A DNA stretch of 64,000 nucleotides from Tachypleus tridentatus (taxonomy: Eukaryota > Arthropoda > Merostomata > Xiphosura > Limulidae), in the NCBI RefSeq assembly GCF_004210375.1, contig NC_134829.1, forward strand, positions 53,994,107-54,058,106, written 5' to 3'. Of the stretch, positions 11,186 to 23,514 are shown piece after piece. Under the pieces are notes generated by a model, which did no database searches, was not told the DNA's origin, and was given only the letters and a program-made list of their open reading frames with translations. The position numbers and the translations under genes were made by a program. The first letter of the stretch is position 1. The number at the start of each line of letters is the position of its first letter.

Positions 11186-11455
11186 CCAAATGGGTTAACG
11201 CGTTCGACACATAATCTGAGGGTCACGGTTTCGAATCTCAATCGACCAAATATGCTCGCCCTTTCACCCGTGGGTTCGCTATAACGGTACGATCAATCTC
11301 ACTATTAGTTGGTAAAAGAGTACCCCAAGATTTGGTGGTGGGTGGTGATGACTAGCTGCCTTCCCTCTAGTATTACACTGCTAAATTAGCGACGGCTCGC
11401 GCATGTAGCCTTCGTGTTGCTTAGCGCGAAATTAAAAAAACAAACAAATAAACAA
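11186..11455 (+). repeat. SINE family I copy
   Basis: tRNA-like head (GGGTTAACGCGTTCGACAC, GTAATCTGAGGG-like, TTTCGAATCTCAA), body GGTGGTGGGTGGTGATGACT, tail GCTTAGCGCGAAATTAAAAA. Near full length. Confidence 0.85.
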
Positions 11456-11470
11456 TTTATAAATTAAAAC

Positions 11471-11603
11471 GGCTCGTTAGGGTTGAGAACATTTTTTACG
11501 TAAGGCTTCTCTACGTAAAAAATTTTTCTCAACCCAAACGAGCCTTTTTACATGTATATTTTTCTCCACAAGTGGGTTTTCTCGACATCACCAAACAAAC
11601 AAT
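11471..11603. mobile_element. Terminal fragment of a Penelope-like element with a long hairpin
   Basis: An inverted repeat pairs 11471-11502 with 11512-11544: about 32 bp of stem with few mismatches around a loop of about 9 nt. The right arm continues into sequence similar to the end of the Penelope-like remnant at 41.45 kb (ATTTTTCTCAAC, then GAGCC and TTTTTACAT). It is read as two element ends in inverted arrangement. This is a fossil fragment. Confidence 0.6.
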
Positions 11604-12217
11604 TTCGCGAAATTATTATTCCACGTTTCAAAACCAATTTGCTTAAGGATCAGTTTGTTAAAAAAAAGTAACAGCACAGGGACACTGAATAAAAATAAAT
11701 AGTTCAAAATTGTTTTGAATACCAGATGCTACATTCTCGAGTTTCACAAATTTCATAGACGATTACCTTTTAGTTCAGAAAACAGTATCATGTATCTATA
11801 GTGCAATTTTTTTATATATAATGATACGTTTCAAATCAGCTCAAGTCTTTTATAAGTGCCATATTTTATTCTACGCACATTAAATTATGCTAAATTGTAT
11901 AACAACATAAAACGTTACTATTCCTGCTATTTCAAATCAAGTTAGTAAAACTACTGCAATAAATCTCAAATACCACAATCCTAAGTCGATATCCAATTGT
12001 TTAACCATTACCTTTTAATTATTTAGATTAACATTAAAGTATTTCTCCATAAATGGTGACTCAGCAAAATGTATAAAGATTTAATATTACACCTTTGTTA
12101 ATTTGTCTCTGACTATGACGAGGCAAATTTTCTTTATCTGCAATCTTTAGTACTTGAACCTATCAATTCAACAATGACTTTGCAAATCTAGAATATATTT
12201 GATACATTAAATAATAT

Positions 12218-12429
12218 CATGCCCCACGCTAGTCCAGCGGTATGTCTCCGGATGTACAACGCTACAATGAGAGGTGCAATTCTCCTGGGTGATCTGAGAA
12301 ATTGTCCTCCAGGTTGTGGGTTTTACAGTAGGCTAACACCTTACTCACTTAAAGACCAGCTTGTTGCAGAATCCGCAGCGATTGCGGCCCTGTGTTCCTT
12401 CAGGAATCAAGAGGCATAAGTACGTTAAG
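12218..12429 (+). repeat. SINE family II insertion with target-site duplication
   Basis: The insertion is flanked by TAAATAATAT at 12208-12217 and 12430-12439. The head reads AGTCCAGCGGTATGTCTCCG, then CAACGCTA. Its counterpart lies at about 58212-58425 in unit 3, while unit 2 has the empty site near 25150. The open frames covering it (12219-12419 and the antisense) are not genes. Confidence 0.75.
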
Positions 12430-12480
12430 TAAATAATATTTTTAGGTTTTAAACTAGATAGAAATTTATGGCTTTCGTCT

Positions 12481-14300
12481 TGGCGTGAAGCCATGCTAGG
12501 GGGGTCGTGTGGCATGGCCTCCCAGGGAAATTTTTTAATAAAACCATAAAAAAAACCCTGGATTATGCATTCTGAGACCACCTTTTTAGCAAATTTCAGC
12601 ATGGCACAGTGAGGTGTTTGTCTTATTTTTTAATCATAAATAAATATATAGGCCTATATATATATATAATATATAACTTAAAGTTATCAGGCCCAGCAAA
12701 GAAGGTCTACAGTCCTCTCATCAACATATAAAACATATTTTCACTCAGGAGAGTGCAAATATATGTATAGTGCCTATAATCTGTATTCAAATATCATGGA
12801 CAGTGTATGTTTAGATTCACTGGATTTCAAGAATTAACTTCACAAATAAACAGTCGGTGGCACCGTGGCGGGCTGGCAGCACCATGGCACTAACCTAGTG
12901 CCTATGACGCCATCTATTGTGAATCGTTCACTATAGGTGGCGCCAATAGTACTGTGAATGTGATGTTGACAAACATGTTGTCAAGCCTGAAAAAGCAAAA
13001 GACACTGCATCGGTTCTTTAAACACATTCATGAGGCTGAACCTGATCAATCTGCTGAAGCCAATCAGATTGAATCAGAATTGTCAACTGAATTGTCAGAG
13101 TCATCACCTTGGTCAATGCTACCACTACCACTTCAGAACCAGTCTGAGATATTGAAACTTTCATTTCTGATGATGTCAGCATTGGTAAACAGGTAGGTCG
13201 ACTCCTCATAAAATTAATTTTGTATTAAAAATCATGCAAACACTCTGCATCGTTGGCTTTCACAGTGGAGATGGCTACTCTACAGTCAACATGCAAAGGG
13301 TTCTTTCTGCAAGTATTGCTGTCTTTTTGCTCCTGATGGTGCTTGTGTTGGAAGTCAGAAATTAGGACAACTAGTGAAACTTCCATACCCAAACTGTAAA
13401 AAGGCTGTTGAATACTTCAATGCACATGAATTGAAATAGTATTACCAAGACAGCAAAAACAAAGCTAACAATCTTCTACAGGTCGTAAACACAAGTTCAC
13501 CTGAGCACTTTCAGCTTGATGCAACTTACAAGCAAGAAATTGAACAGAACCGGCAATATTTAATGCCTATTACTAATATTGTATTGCTGTGTGGGAGACA
13601 AGGTTTAAATATGAGGGGAAAATATGTTTGTAGTCCAATATTTCTTGGTGAAACTGATGAGGAGCCCATCAATAACTATGGGAATTTTTTAGTACAAAGA
13701 GAAATGCTACGTATCTGAGTTCTTAAATTCAAAATGAAATCATCTACACCTGTAATACTCAAGTTCTTGATGGTTTGGTCAACAGGGTAATGCTGCAAAG
13801 TGTTACTCAATATTAGCTGATGAAACAACAGATATTTCAGGCATTGAACAGTTTTTGCTCTGTGTTAGATATTTGCATGCCAATGACAACTCTGTTGCAA
13901 TAAGAGAAGATGTTTTGCAATTTATACCTGGTTGTGATGTGACAGACAGAAACTTGGCTGGTTTTATCATAAACAGTCTGACAAAATATGGTACTAACAT
14001 GGCTTACCTGCGAGGACAAGGGTACGAAGGGGCTACCTCTATGAGTAAGGAATTCAATGGTGTCCAGAGACAGATAACTGATTATTTCCCAATTGTACCC
14101 TATGTACACTGGAGTGCTCATTCCCTAAACTTGGCAATTTCTGATCCTTGTAAAGAAGTTCCTGTGCGAAATTGCGTGAGAGTAATTTCTAGCATTGAAA
14201 ACTTTCTCAATACATCCAAAATAAAGCACATTTTGGCTCTTTCGGTAGAGAGTAAAGCACCTAAATCAAAAAAAAAGTTTGAAAGATCTCTGGAATAAGA
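12481..14300 (+). mobile_element. hAT DNA transposon remnant 1 (ZMYM1-like type)
   Basis: The left end reads GGCGTGAAGCCATGCTAGG, the remains of a terminal repeat that is better kept in copy 3 (CAGGCGTGAAGCC). The coding remnant starts about 12973 with MLSSLKKQKTLHRFF, followed by a TTF-type zinc-finger region (FCKYCCLFAPDG) and the transposase core ILADETTDISGIEQFLLC, which holds the first catalytic Asp. The right terminal repeat was not found; homology ends near 14300. One in-frame stop follows YFNAHELK, and frame changes lie between the finger and the core. It is dead, yet it retains the longest core frame of the three copies. Confidence 0.8.
13855..14298 (+). pseudogene. hAT transposase core fragment, copy 1
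   Basis: A 147-residue frame without stops carries LCVRYLHANDNSVAIREDVL, then LRGQGYEGATSMSKEF and YVHWSAHSLNLAISD. These are the hAT core motifs around the GQGYDGA box and the C/S-AH-LNL segment. Upstream the frame continues to the ADETTD motif. The usual C-terminal dimerisation region with the last catalytic Glu is absent. The matching regions of copies 2 and 3 are broken by a frameshift after GTNMAT. Confidence 0.75.
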
Positions 14301-14334
14301 TATTTATTAAAATACTAGCTCTTCAAAACGTGGC

Positions 14335-17300
14335 ATAAATATTTGTTTTTTACGCTAATTTTCTGACACTTCGTCAAATTTAAAAATTAGTTGGGCTCTA
14401 TAACAAATAAAGATTACAAAGATTAAAACAAAACATAATAAAACTCGACTACAACGTACTAAAATGGAATTTATCCTTGTAATAAATATCAACATTTGTT
14501 TTCTTGTTCTAAACACAAATTTACATAACGACTGTATTATGTTTTCCCATCACATGTATCCAAACCGAAGTTGTAGTACCGTTAGCCATGAAACTTTCGT
14601 AACGAGCTAAAGGTAGAGAAACATTTTTGTGTGTAGTACATGTTTCTGATAGAGATTGTATTTAACCATTACATCCATTAACGCGCCCATAACAATTAGA
14701 TTGTTTCATTTATTGAATTATATTACCTCTTGAAATACACTACTAAAATATAATTGTTAGTAGTCTATCCTAGATATATTTGTAGTCTCCTTTTTTAACA
14801 CGTTGTATAAATCAATATCCAAGTCGTTTCATAAAGTTTTATTATTTCCAAACATTAAGTTTATATCTATTTACATTTTATATTTAAATTTTAAATTATA
14901 TTTTTATTTCCTTCACTTATTTCTATTTTAAGTTTTTTAATATCATGTTAATTTCAGGAAATTATTATTCCACGTTTGAAAACCAATCTGCTTAATCATT
15001 AGTTTGTGAAAGAATAAAAGTTTTAAGACACTGAATAAAAATAAATAGTTCAAAATTTTTGTAAATATCTAGTTGTCACACTCTGGACTTTCACAAATTT
15101 GATTAACTATGACATTTTTAATTCAGCCAACAGTATCATGTATATATTCTGAATTCTATTTTTATTTAATGTCATGCTACCAACCACCTCAAGTGCTATA
15201 AAAGTACCGTAAGTTTATCATATATAATTAAGGTTATCCTGAATTGAATGACAATCCACAAATTTATTATTGCCTCTATTTCAAATCAAATAAAACACAT
15301 CTAATAAACAATAATCATAACTCGGTATTTTACAGTTTAAACATTACCTTTTAATGATTTATATTAACTATAAAGTATTTATCCAGTAAATGGTGACTCA
15401 GCAAAATGAATGAAGATTTAATATCACACCTTTGTTTATTGGTCTCTAACTATGACAAAGCAGATTTTCTTTATCTCCAATCTTTACTAATTGACTCTAT
15501 CAATTCAACAATGACTTTGCAAATCTAGAATATATTTCAAACATTAAATAATATTTTTAGGATTTAAACTGGTTAGAAATACATGACTCTCGTCTCGGAT
15601 TTAACTAGTAAGGTGAAATAAACGAAACTAAACTAAAATATTCATGAAAGTCAAAATATATGGCTGCATTAAACGTAGTTTTCGTTTGTTAAGACTAAAT
15701 TCGAGATTCCGTGGTTTGTAACCGTCTAATGCGGAAAATGTGTTACCCATTTTATGGACAAAGTACAAAGGTGACAGGAGAAACTGTTCTTCAAGCATAC
15801 AATAGTCCAAAAATAAAAGTGTACATTAATACCATGGTCTCTAAGTCATTAGCTCTACATTATTATCCATCAATTGCCTTTAACGGAAAATTGTAAAAAA
15901 CTACATAGAATATTTAGCGTTTACACAAATTACCAAAATGTTAAAATTTCTCTCCATGTAAAATGTTCTCTTGATCAGTTTTATGCTATAAAGTTCTCCA
16001 TTGAAAAACAAAACCTAAAACATTCAGCACTTTAGTATAATATGAAGAATTTACATTTACAAGAAAAACAGGAAATAAATATAAATCACAAAAGTTTTGT
16101 AATTTTTGGTAATGGCCCAATTGAACAGTCATTAACCTACTGCTTGTAACATATATATATGTATATACACGCCCAACATTACAGACAATAAAAAGAATCA
16201 AGGTAGGAACAGTATTTATGAAGCTTCTCACATCCAACTTTTCCATTACGTCGAACAAAGAAACAAAATTGCTATACAGATATCATTCTAAGATTGCCAC
16301 AGACTTTCAAATTTAAGATTAAAAGATGGGCAAAAGCACCATTCTTAATTACAATATAAAATTCCCCTGTATTCAAATTAATATAAACACATTAAAAATA
16401 AAATCTAATTATTTCTGAAATTATTGTAAATTATGTTTTAAGTTTGATGAGTGATCTAAGACTTAATAAATCTTGAAACAAGACATTTATAACAAAAACA
16501 GAACGACTACATATTTTAATAGTATTATCCCAGTCAGTGAATGTTGAAACTGAATAGAAAACTATCCAAAACTTCACACCCAGCGAACTGATTTTCAGTA
16601 GTTCACAATAAGGTAAATGTTTTCAACAATTCATACCCATCTTAATGCTGTTCAAAACTTAACACTCAACTGAATAATTCTGTCAACTTCACAAAAAGTC
16701 AAAACTGAAAGTTCTTCAAGAATGTTTTCGTTTCAAACTTAAATGAGTTTTTTTTCATAGTTCGTACTCTGTGAATATTTTACCAATGCTTCATACTTAA
16801 GTGAAATCTATCCAACACTTGAATTTTAACAAGGTCTGAAAGTACATGAGACTAAATTCAGGATATTGGGTGGTATACGAAAGTGTGTCACTGTGTCTAC
16901 TATAACAAAGTTAAAAATAAAAACATGTATTTTTATTATAGGAAATAATTCGATCGTTTAACTTGAAAAACTATAATTTAATACCGAAAGTGTACCGCCA
17001 CAAAGATGGCGAGTTTACAGGAAATTGCAGAAGTACACATGTTCAACACAGTTAATACACTTATCTGTTTATCAAGAGTAACATATCTTCGTCGATTTTT
17101 CCTCGTTAAATTCTATGACAGTTTCGCAATGACCACAGAGAAAACAAATTTATAGATCTAAAAATGAACTTTTTTATTGAGCATTGTATCATTTTCTATT
17201 GTGGTACTTTGATACAACACCACATTAATTCAACAATAACTTTACAAATTTCAAATAAGTTTCAAAATTAAACTGGTGTTTGTGTAATTTGAAATAACGA

Positions 17301-18482
17301 GAAACATCTTTTACTTTTTCTTTCACAAAAATGGTTTCTTTGTTTTTCACTTTCGCGCAAACCTACAGTAAGGCTATCTGCACTCGCCGTCCCTGTTTGT
17401 GCAGTGTCAAACGAAGGCAGATAGTCATCACTAACAACCGCCACCTCTTGGGATACTCTTTTACCAGCTACTCTTTCACCTTAATGCTTCTTCATAGTTA
17501 AAACAAAGTGAATAGTTTCAACAATTAAATTTTTATATAGAATGCAAGTCAACGAGACTGATATTTGGAGAGATAAAGAAAGATATCACAGCTTCTGGTA
17601 TTAGGAAAATCAAAATATTTATATACTCTAATAAAGAATTAGATATTGTTACCCCCAAAAAATACACTTTACTTCCAGAGGTGTTGGACCACGAAAACAC
17701 GGGATTCAGAAGGCTGGACGGATTGTGTTCCACTTTTATAATTTACTAAAAGTGTTCGTGTTCAGAGTATTGTGGCATTTATAAATTTTACAGAAAAAAA
17801 TTGTCGTGGAACTTTTCTCCCACACATCTTAGAGATTACGCCGAAAATGACGTTATAGCACTAAGCAACGAGATTTTGTATTGAATATTATATTGCCTTC
17901 TTTTTTGCCTTATCAAATTTTGACTTTTTATAATAAACTGGTAATTGTGTATAAACTAATCACAAGTTTGTTTCAATTTTCTGATAATAAAATAAAAATT
18001 CACAAAAAATTAAAACCTCCATGAAATCCAAAACATCAAGCCTTATGTGATTCGTGTCTCAAGATAAAATCACAAGATTCGTTGGTTCACTTTAAAAAAA
18101 ACCTTTATAAATGTTGTTGAACTATATAATGACGATCAAATCCAACTATAAAACAAAAGATTGTTGATGTGCATAGCTATCATTCCCTCTAGAAATTTTA
18201 GGATATTGGTATATTTATAAGGCATTTTAGTAATCTTAATTTACTACAAACATTTAATTCTTTAAGTAACATTGTGTTAAAGTACTCAACTTTAGACTAA
18301 ATTTTATCTTTAATTAGGCTTATGATTTTTAGCTGTTGTTGTATAGTGTCAGTCATATAGTCGGCCTAATGAATACTGGCACGCAGATACGTTATGTTTT
18401 GGAATACCAGGCCTACTTCTTAAATATTCTTTATTTACTTGAATCAACGTTTCAATATTACGACTCTGTCGGAGATGTTGTG
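14335..18482. repeat. Long spacer sub-repeat S3 (unit 1)
   Basis: Non-coding, conserved at about 29220-33306 and 61250-64000 and, more distantly, in S1 and S2. It contains a minus-strand SINE fragment (17335-17470). Short open frames in it (15628, 15711, 15986, 17533, 18336) lack protein-like composition, and where they recur the DNA around them is equally conserved. Confidence 0.75.
17335..17470 (-). repeat. SINE family I fragment (unit 1)
   Basis: The plus strand reads TTTCGCGCAAACCTACAGTA, CTATCTGCACTCGCCGTCCC, and ends in the middle of the SINE body near GATACTCTTTTACCAGCTAC. The tRNA head is missing. Its counterpart is 32210-32345. Confidence 0.8.
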
Positions 18483-19300
18483 ATAATAATTAATGTTTTA
18501 TTTAAGTTTGGCATACGTTCAAATTCCGTTTCATGCTCTACAGGCCTAAATCTAAAGAAACAAATCTAGACTATAGCTCCAACGCTTACTAATATTTCCA
18601 TAATGGTGTGAAAACAAAAAAAAATGACATATATATGACATGTACTAAAAATGTAAGGTAATTAAGGAATATTATATGTTGTGGTATATTTTATCTATAT
18701 TGTGTTTTATAATTACTATGTGTGAAGTCAAAGAAATGACATCGTAAGTGTAGTTTTTTAAGAATATATTTTACGTGTTTATGTGACATACAATCTGGAG
18801 TAGAAAATTCTTTTATTCTCGCGTATTAATTCACATTACGTACATTACTCTCACAACATATAGGCCTAGTAATACTTTTGTTTTCACAATTTAGTTCCCC
18901 TGAAAAATACATACTTTACTGTAGAACAACAAATCTTCATAATATTCATATTCATGTTTAATATAAATGTGCATTATTATTTCTTGCGTTAATAGAATGT
19001 AATTACACCGGATATTTCTGTTTCTTGGTTGTGTTGTTTCTACTACCTTAAAATTATAGCGGGCGCAAAATTCCTCAAGTTTGTTATAATAGTAGAATCA
19101 CTAGAATTAAATTATCTAATTTTTGGAACTTTTCTCAAAAGTAAAATTATTACATTATATTTGTAATGAAAATAACTTATATACCTATAATAATACGCAA
19201 GTAAACAGTTACTGACGCTCCATTGTATCGTTAGCTATGATCGAACGTTTCAAGAAGAGATTGTACCTTTTTACCCGACGGCAGCCTATGACCAAATAAG

Positions 19301-19440
19301 GCCTGTCATGGTCATGTGGTTAGTGGACGCTACTCGAAATCCGATCGTCACGGGTTCGAATCCCCTTCATACTAAACATGGTGGCCCCTTACAGACGTGT
19401 GGGTGTTATAACTTTATGGTCAATCTACTGTTCGTTTCAT
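19301..19440 (+). repeat. tRNA-derived SINE head fragment (unit 2)
   Basis: Best preserved of the three copies: GCCTGTCATGGTCATGTGGT followed by GGGTTCGAATCCCCTTCAT, an almost perfect B box, then part of the SINE body (GTCAATCTACTGTTCGTTTC). Confidence 0.7.
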
Positions 19441-20972
19441 GTAATCTAAATAATGGCCTAACAATTTTTGTAAAATATCTTGATTCAGCTTTGTTAACAA
19501 CTGGTACCATTTTCTAAGTTACAGGTTAAGTTGCTGGTACATTGTCTTGAATTCAATTGTCAGTTTATAGGATAAGTTTTGTTAAAAAATCGAACTCTTG
19601 GTATATAAATATTTAGGTTGGATATAAGTAAATAACAAAAATTTTTTAGCAATTCAAGAAAGAAAACTAATAGCGCATGCCCACAGAATGCAATGGACAG
19701 TTGATTATAGCCTACTTTGTTGAGTGCTCTATATGTTATTCTAAATTCGGTACACCATAATTCTAACAATAAGACTGGTAAAAACTGGTTTTGTGCACCA
19801 CCTTGCTTTCCTAGTTCAAAGAACACCGTTAACTCATGACCTTTCTTCTCTGTTAAAATTACAATTTTACTCAGTACGATATCACTTTAGTTTGGTTATA
19901 GCTCTAGTGTTTAGCTGCAACAATATTATAGCTAGTACAACTTGAAGTACAAGTACAGTATTATAATAAATGTTTGTATTAGATTAGTATATTTTTAAAA
20001 TACGTAAATACATCTGTCTGACACACGAAGCAGTTTACTGGCAAGAGAAGTTCCACTGATAATATCCTGGATAGTAGTTGTAACAAGAAAGCAAATGAAC
20101 CTCTGGATAAAGGTGAAATGACAATCATAAACTGAATCCTGAAGCAGTACAACAATAGTTGGCGGGAACTCATGATAATTAGCTGCCTTCTTTCCAGTTT
20201 TTTACTATTAAATTACAGAAAGCTAAGGCAAACAACACTCGTGTAAATTTATACATTAAAAATAAATATTGAATATCAAATTGAAAATTTAGAAATTTCT
20301 CATATTATTTCAAATTACACTGCGGTAATGATGATGAATTTTCATACAAAAAATCCGTGTGTTTTTTTTAAGACACAAACTGTACGTTTGTCTTTATGCA
20401 CTAAGTATTGAAAAAATTAAAGTCCACATTCTGATATTATACGATGAAGAATACTGGTGACCAATGAATGTTCATACAAGAATTTTATGTAGTTTATTTT
20501 ATTAATTCAACATCACAACATTGTATTCCTAAAAGCCACTGTAGCTTCTTATATTTATTACTCATTCACAAATCTAATGGTGCTAGTCTGTTGATGGTAC
20601 AAAGATTAAATTGAAAAAAAACATTATAAAACCAATTAACATTTTGACTTCACTATGTTTGATGTATCTAGATAGCTAATTGTTTAAATAATTATCTATC
20701 ATTAATTAAACATTTAAACTTTATATAATCACATTTATCAAATTGAAAAACGAACCAACATACACTAATCCGTATTCGGTTTGGTATTGTACTAACCGTC
20801 TCTCTAGAATACAGTGAATTATATGAAAAATAATTATTACAATTTTAAATTACGTTTTTCTTCCTAAAATTAATTTAAATTTGCTGTAAATTCATGCCAT
20901 CATTTTACGAGTTTCAGTCAAATAATTCACCATCATTAAATTTTCAGTAGTATGGGATAAGTCATTTCATCT

Positions 20973-21337
20973 TTAACACTCACAAGTGACAGTACATTTA
21001 TCCTTTCCGTCTTTACAACACTGAGAAGTGTTACCCTTGGAGTTACAAACACATTTCATCTTTCCGTCTTCACAGCAACAGGTAACGGTACAAACGCAGC
21101 TGTTCTTCTTTCTGGCTTCTACACAATCCTGGCATGACTCCTTCTTACAGACTGGACTACAACGTGTATCTCCGCATTCACAAACAACAGTAACTGTACA
21201 TTTGTGTTTCTCATCTTCAGCTTCAGTACAACATTGAGATGCGTCATCCTGACAGCTACAGATGCATTTCATCTTTCCATTTTCACAGCAACAAGTAACG
21301 ACACATGTACAGCAGTTATCGTCTCTCATTGTTTCAC
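20973..21337 (-). CDS. Terminal exon A2 of cysteine-rich metallothionein-like gene, two-module form
   Basis: It runs from an AG acceptor (21339-21338) to TAA. Spliced to the unit 2 leader (24514-24502) it would give 125 residues and 30 cysteines, beginning MLKAGETMRDDNCCTC. Module 1 carries GKMKCICSCQDDASQCC and CTVTVVCECGDTRC; a linker has KKESCQDCVEARKKNSC; module 2 has CTVTCCCEDGKMKCVCNSK and ends CTVTCEC. The neighbour B2 lies upstream on the same strand. No own leader exon was found: the paralogous intron ends before it, so A is either a second terminal exon of the B promoter or starts at the internal ATG (MRDDN). Function as a cytosolic metal-binding protein is inference. Confidence 0.55.
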
Positions 21338-22543
21338 CTATATAAAAATTTCAGGAACGCTTAGTACAATAAAAATTGCTGCTTAATTTTGTTTTCAATA
21401 TTACTTATGTATTATATTTGTTACTCATGTCTTTCAATGGTTTTAAAACTTATGTTGTGACCGATACTCGATCGTATAATCTGTTTTTGTCAAAAATGGA
21501 CCTTTTACAAAATTAATTTACAAAATTAAAGGTACGTCTTAAATAATTACAAAAACATGTGTTAAAATAACACTTTATATTTCGTAGAATTAACACTCGT
21601 CTCTTGGATGAAATGCAACATCTATTATTCAGATTTAAGATGAGAGCATCATCCTGAACTGATAAAAGTAGATCAGTTCTGTTCACTGACGTAAAATATG
21701 TTTGGTCAGTTTCACAAAATTTCTAAACGGGACAAACATGTGGGTGGTTTCTTGAGATAATCATGTATTTAAATAAACTAACTATTCATTTTGCAACCAT
21801 AAGTAATTTACTTTTGATAAGCGTTTTGTAACTCTCCTTTCTAAAATAATTACGTTACGACAATAACGACACGTATAGAAATAAGTAAATAGTTACTGAT
21901 GGTCCGTGTGTCATAAGTATTGATCGACAGTTTGAAGTAGAGAAGGTGCCTTCCCACCGACGCGACCCTTTGTTACATGAAGAAATTAGAATGTGTTGCA
22001 CTTGACGAACCCTAAGCTCTAGGGTGTTAGTAACTTTCGTTCCATGTAATATAAATATCGGTCTGCAAGTTGTTGTAAAATATCTTAATTCAGCTACACA
22101 TCTAGTATTTTACACATTATTACATATTTAATTTCGCTGTTACCAGTTTAAATGTTACAGACCTAGACAGCGCTGGCTCATGACCTCTATTCTCTGATCA
22201 TATCGGTCAGTTATCAAATTGTACTAGGTACGATATCACTTTGGTTTGGTTATAGCTCAATATTTAGCTTTAACTATGTTAGGTTACATGTACATCAGTT
22301 TACATCTAATATATGTAAGGGCATCTGTCTGAGACATGAACCAATCTACTGGCAACGAATTCCACTGTTAAGTTTCTGAATACTAGTTTTTTGCTTTAGA
22401 TTAGATAGAACTGTGGATAAAAAGAACAACGGTAAATACAATTTCGATCTTCAAGGTGTACCAAATCATATCCACAATTACTGGGTAGATTAGCAACAAT
22501 AAAAAGATACTCCATAAATATCTGTTACTTTATCTTCTAATGA

Positions 22544-22792
22544 AATGACCCCGTTACGGCCCCAATGTAAAACGTTCAACTAGTAATATTTGAGTCACCG
22601 ATTCGAATATCACTTCCACACAATATCCTTTACTATTTCATCGTGGTAGTGTTTTATGTGTAGGTTAGTCTTACAATTTGTCGGTGATGACCGGTTGCCT
22701 TCCCTCTGGTATTTCCTTCGTAAATCACAGAAGAATAGTAGAGAAGTCCTCGTGTAGTTTAGCGCGAATATCAAATCAAATAAACAAATAAA
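22544..22792 (+). repeat. Decayed tRNA-derived SINE, unit 2
   Basis: Counterpart of 3768-4012, with GATGACCGGTTGCCTTCCCT and the tail GTAGTTTAGCGCGAATATC. Confidence 0.6.
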
Positions 22793-23514
22793 TATCTGTC
22801 AGTGATAAAAGAGCATAGTAATTTTAAATTAAATCAATTTCCTGTATGGTAATAGGGATAATATATTAAAATTATGGGTTTTGTTTGTACGCAAAACTGC
22901 ATACAAGTCTACCTGAACTTACCATCGTGAGAATCGAACTCCATATTCCGATATTATCAGAATAAGGTTACTGCCGATTCAATAAAACTTTTATATAGTA
23001 ATTTGGTATCATCCTTATTTTATTAATTCAACATCGTAAAATTATATTCTTAAAAATATTCTCTATAGTTTCTTGTATCGATTCCTTTGTCACGAATTGG
23101 TTTTAAGACGTTATAAAAATACAATAGTACCCGTCTACAGAAGGTATAATGATTAAAGAAAAATATATTAAAGTGATTAACATTATATTTAAGCATGTTT
23201 GATATATCTAGCTAATTATATAACAAATCCTCATGAACACTTAACTGAAATGTTCAAATATATATAATAATATTTATCGAATTAGAAAGAGAACCAATAT
23301 ACTTTTATCGATATTCAGTGTGATAAACTGCTAACTGTTTCTCATTCTGCGAAAGATTTGAAAAATATTTACGTTAACGTTACACATTTAAAGTACGTAT
23401 ATCATAATAAAATTAATATCCTCTTATTGATCAGTACCATTCAATTTAAGTGTTTCTCACTCAAACAATTCACGAACATTGAAAGTTCAGAAATATAGGA
23501 TTAATAATTTATTT

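Larger units (their letters stand above)
10270..12480. repeat. Spacer sub-repeat S2 (unit 1)
   Basis: Second sub-repeat, starting with TTTTTGACATTTCGTCAAAT. It is interrupted by a SINE (11186-11455), a Penelope-type terminal hairpin (11471-11603) and a SINE II insertion (12218-12429). The 96-residue open frame at 10416 is not conserved and is not called. Confidence 0.7.
1..18482. repeat. Segmental duplication unit 1 (18.5 kb)
   Basis: Position 1 aligns base for base with 18483 and 33307, so the window starts inside a tandem unit. Order in this unit: downstream flank of exon A (1-2404), exon A (2405-2556), downstream flank of exon B (about 3060-4732), gene B (4733-5734), LINE 3' fragment (about 5960-6510), spacer sub-repeats with SINEs (about 6.7-12.48 kb), hAT remnant (12481-14300) and long sub-repeat (14.34-18.48 kb). 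Compared with unit 2 it keeps about 6 kb of extra spacer, and it lacks about 0.9 kb just left of the hAT. Confidence 0.9.

Noticed and set aside
12640-12685. AT-rich palindrome around TATAGGCCTATA in the hAT 5' region
   Set aside because: It is a local AT repeat shared by all three hAT copies; no sign of function beyond the element.
17006-17155. 49-codon frame starting MASLQEIAEVHMFNTVNT in S3, also at 31881 and 63881, with an ATGGCG start resembling a YY1 site
   Set aside because: The surrounding non-coding repeat is equally conserved, the S1 paralogue is disrupted, and no splice or family evidence supports it.
17533-17733. 66-residue minus-strand frame conserved in units 1 and 2 (also 32408)
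   Set aside because: Recent duplicates explain the conservation; no family, start context or exon signals.
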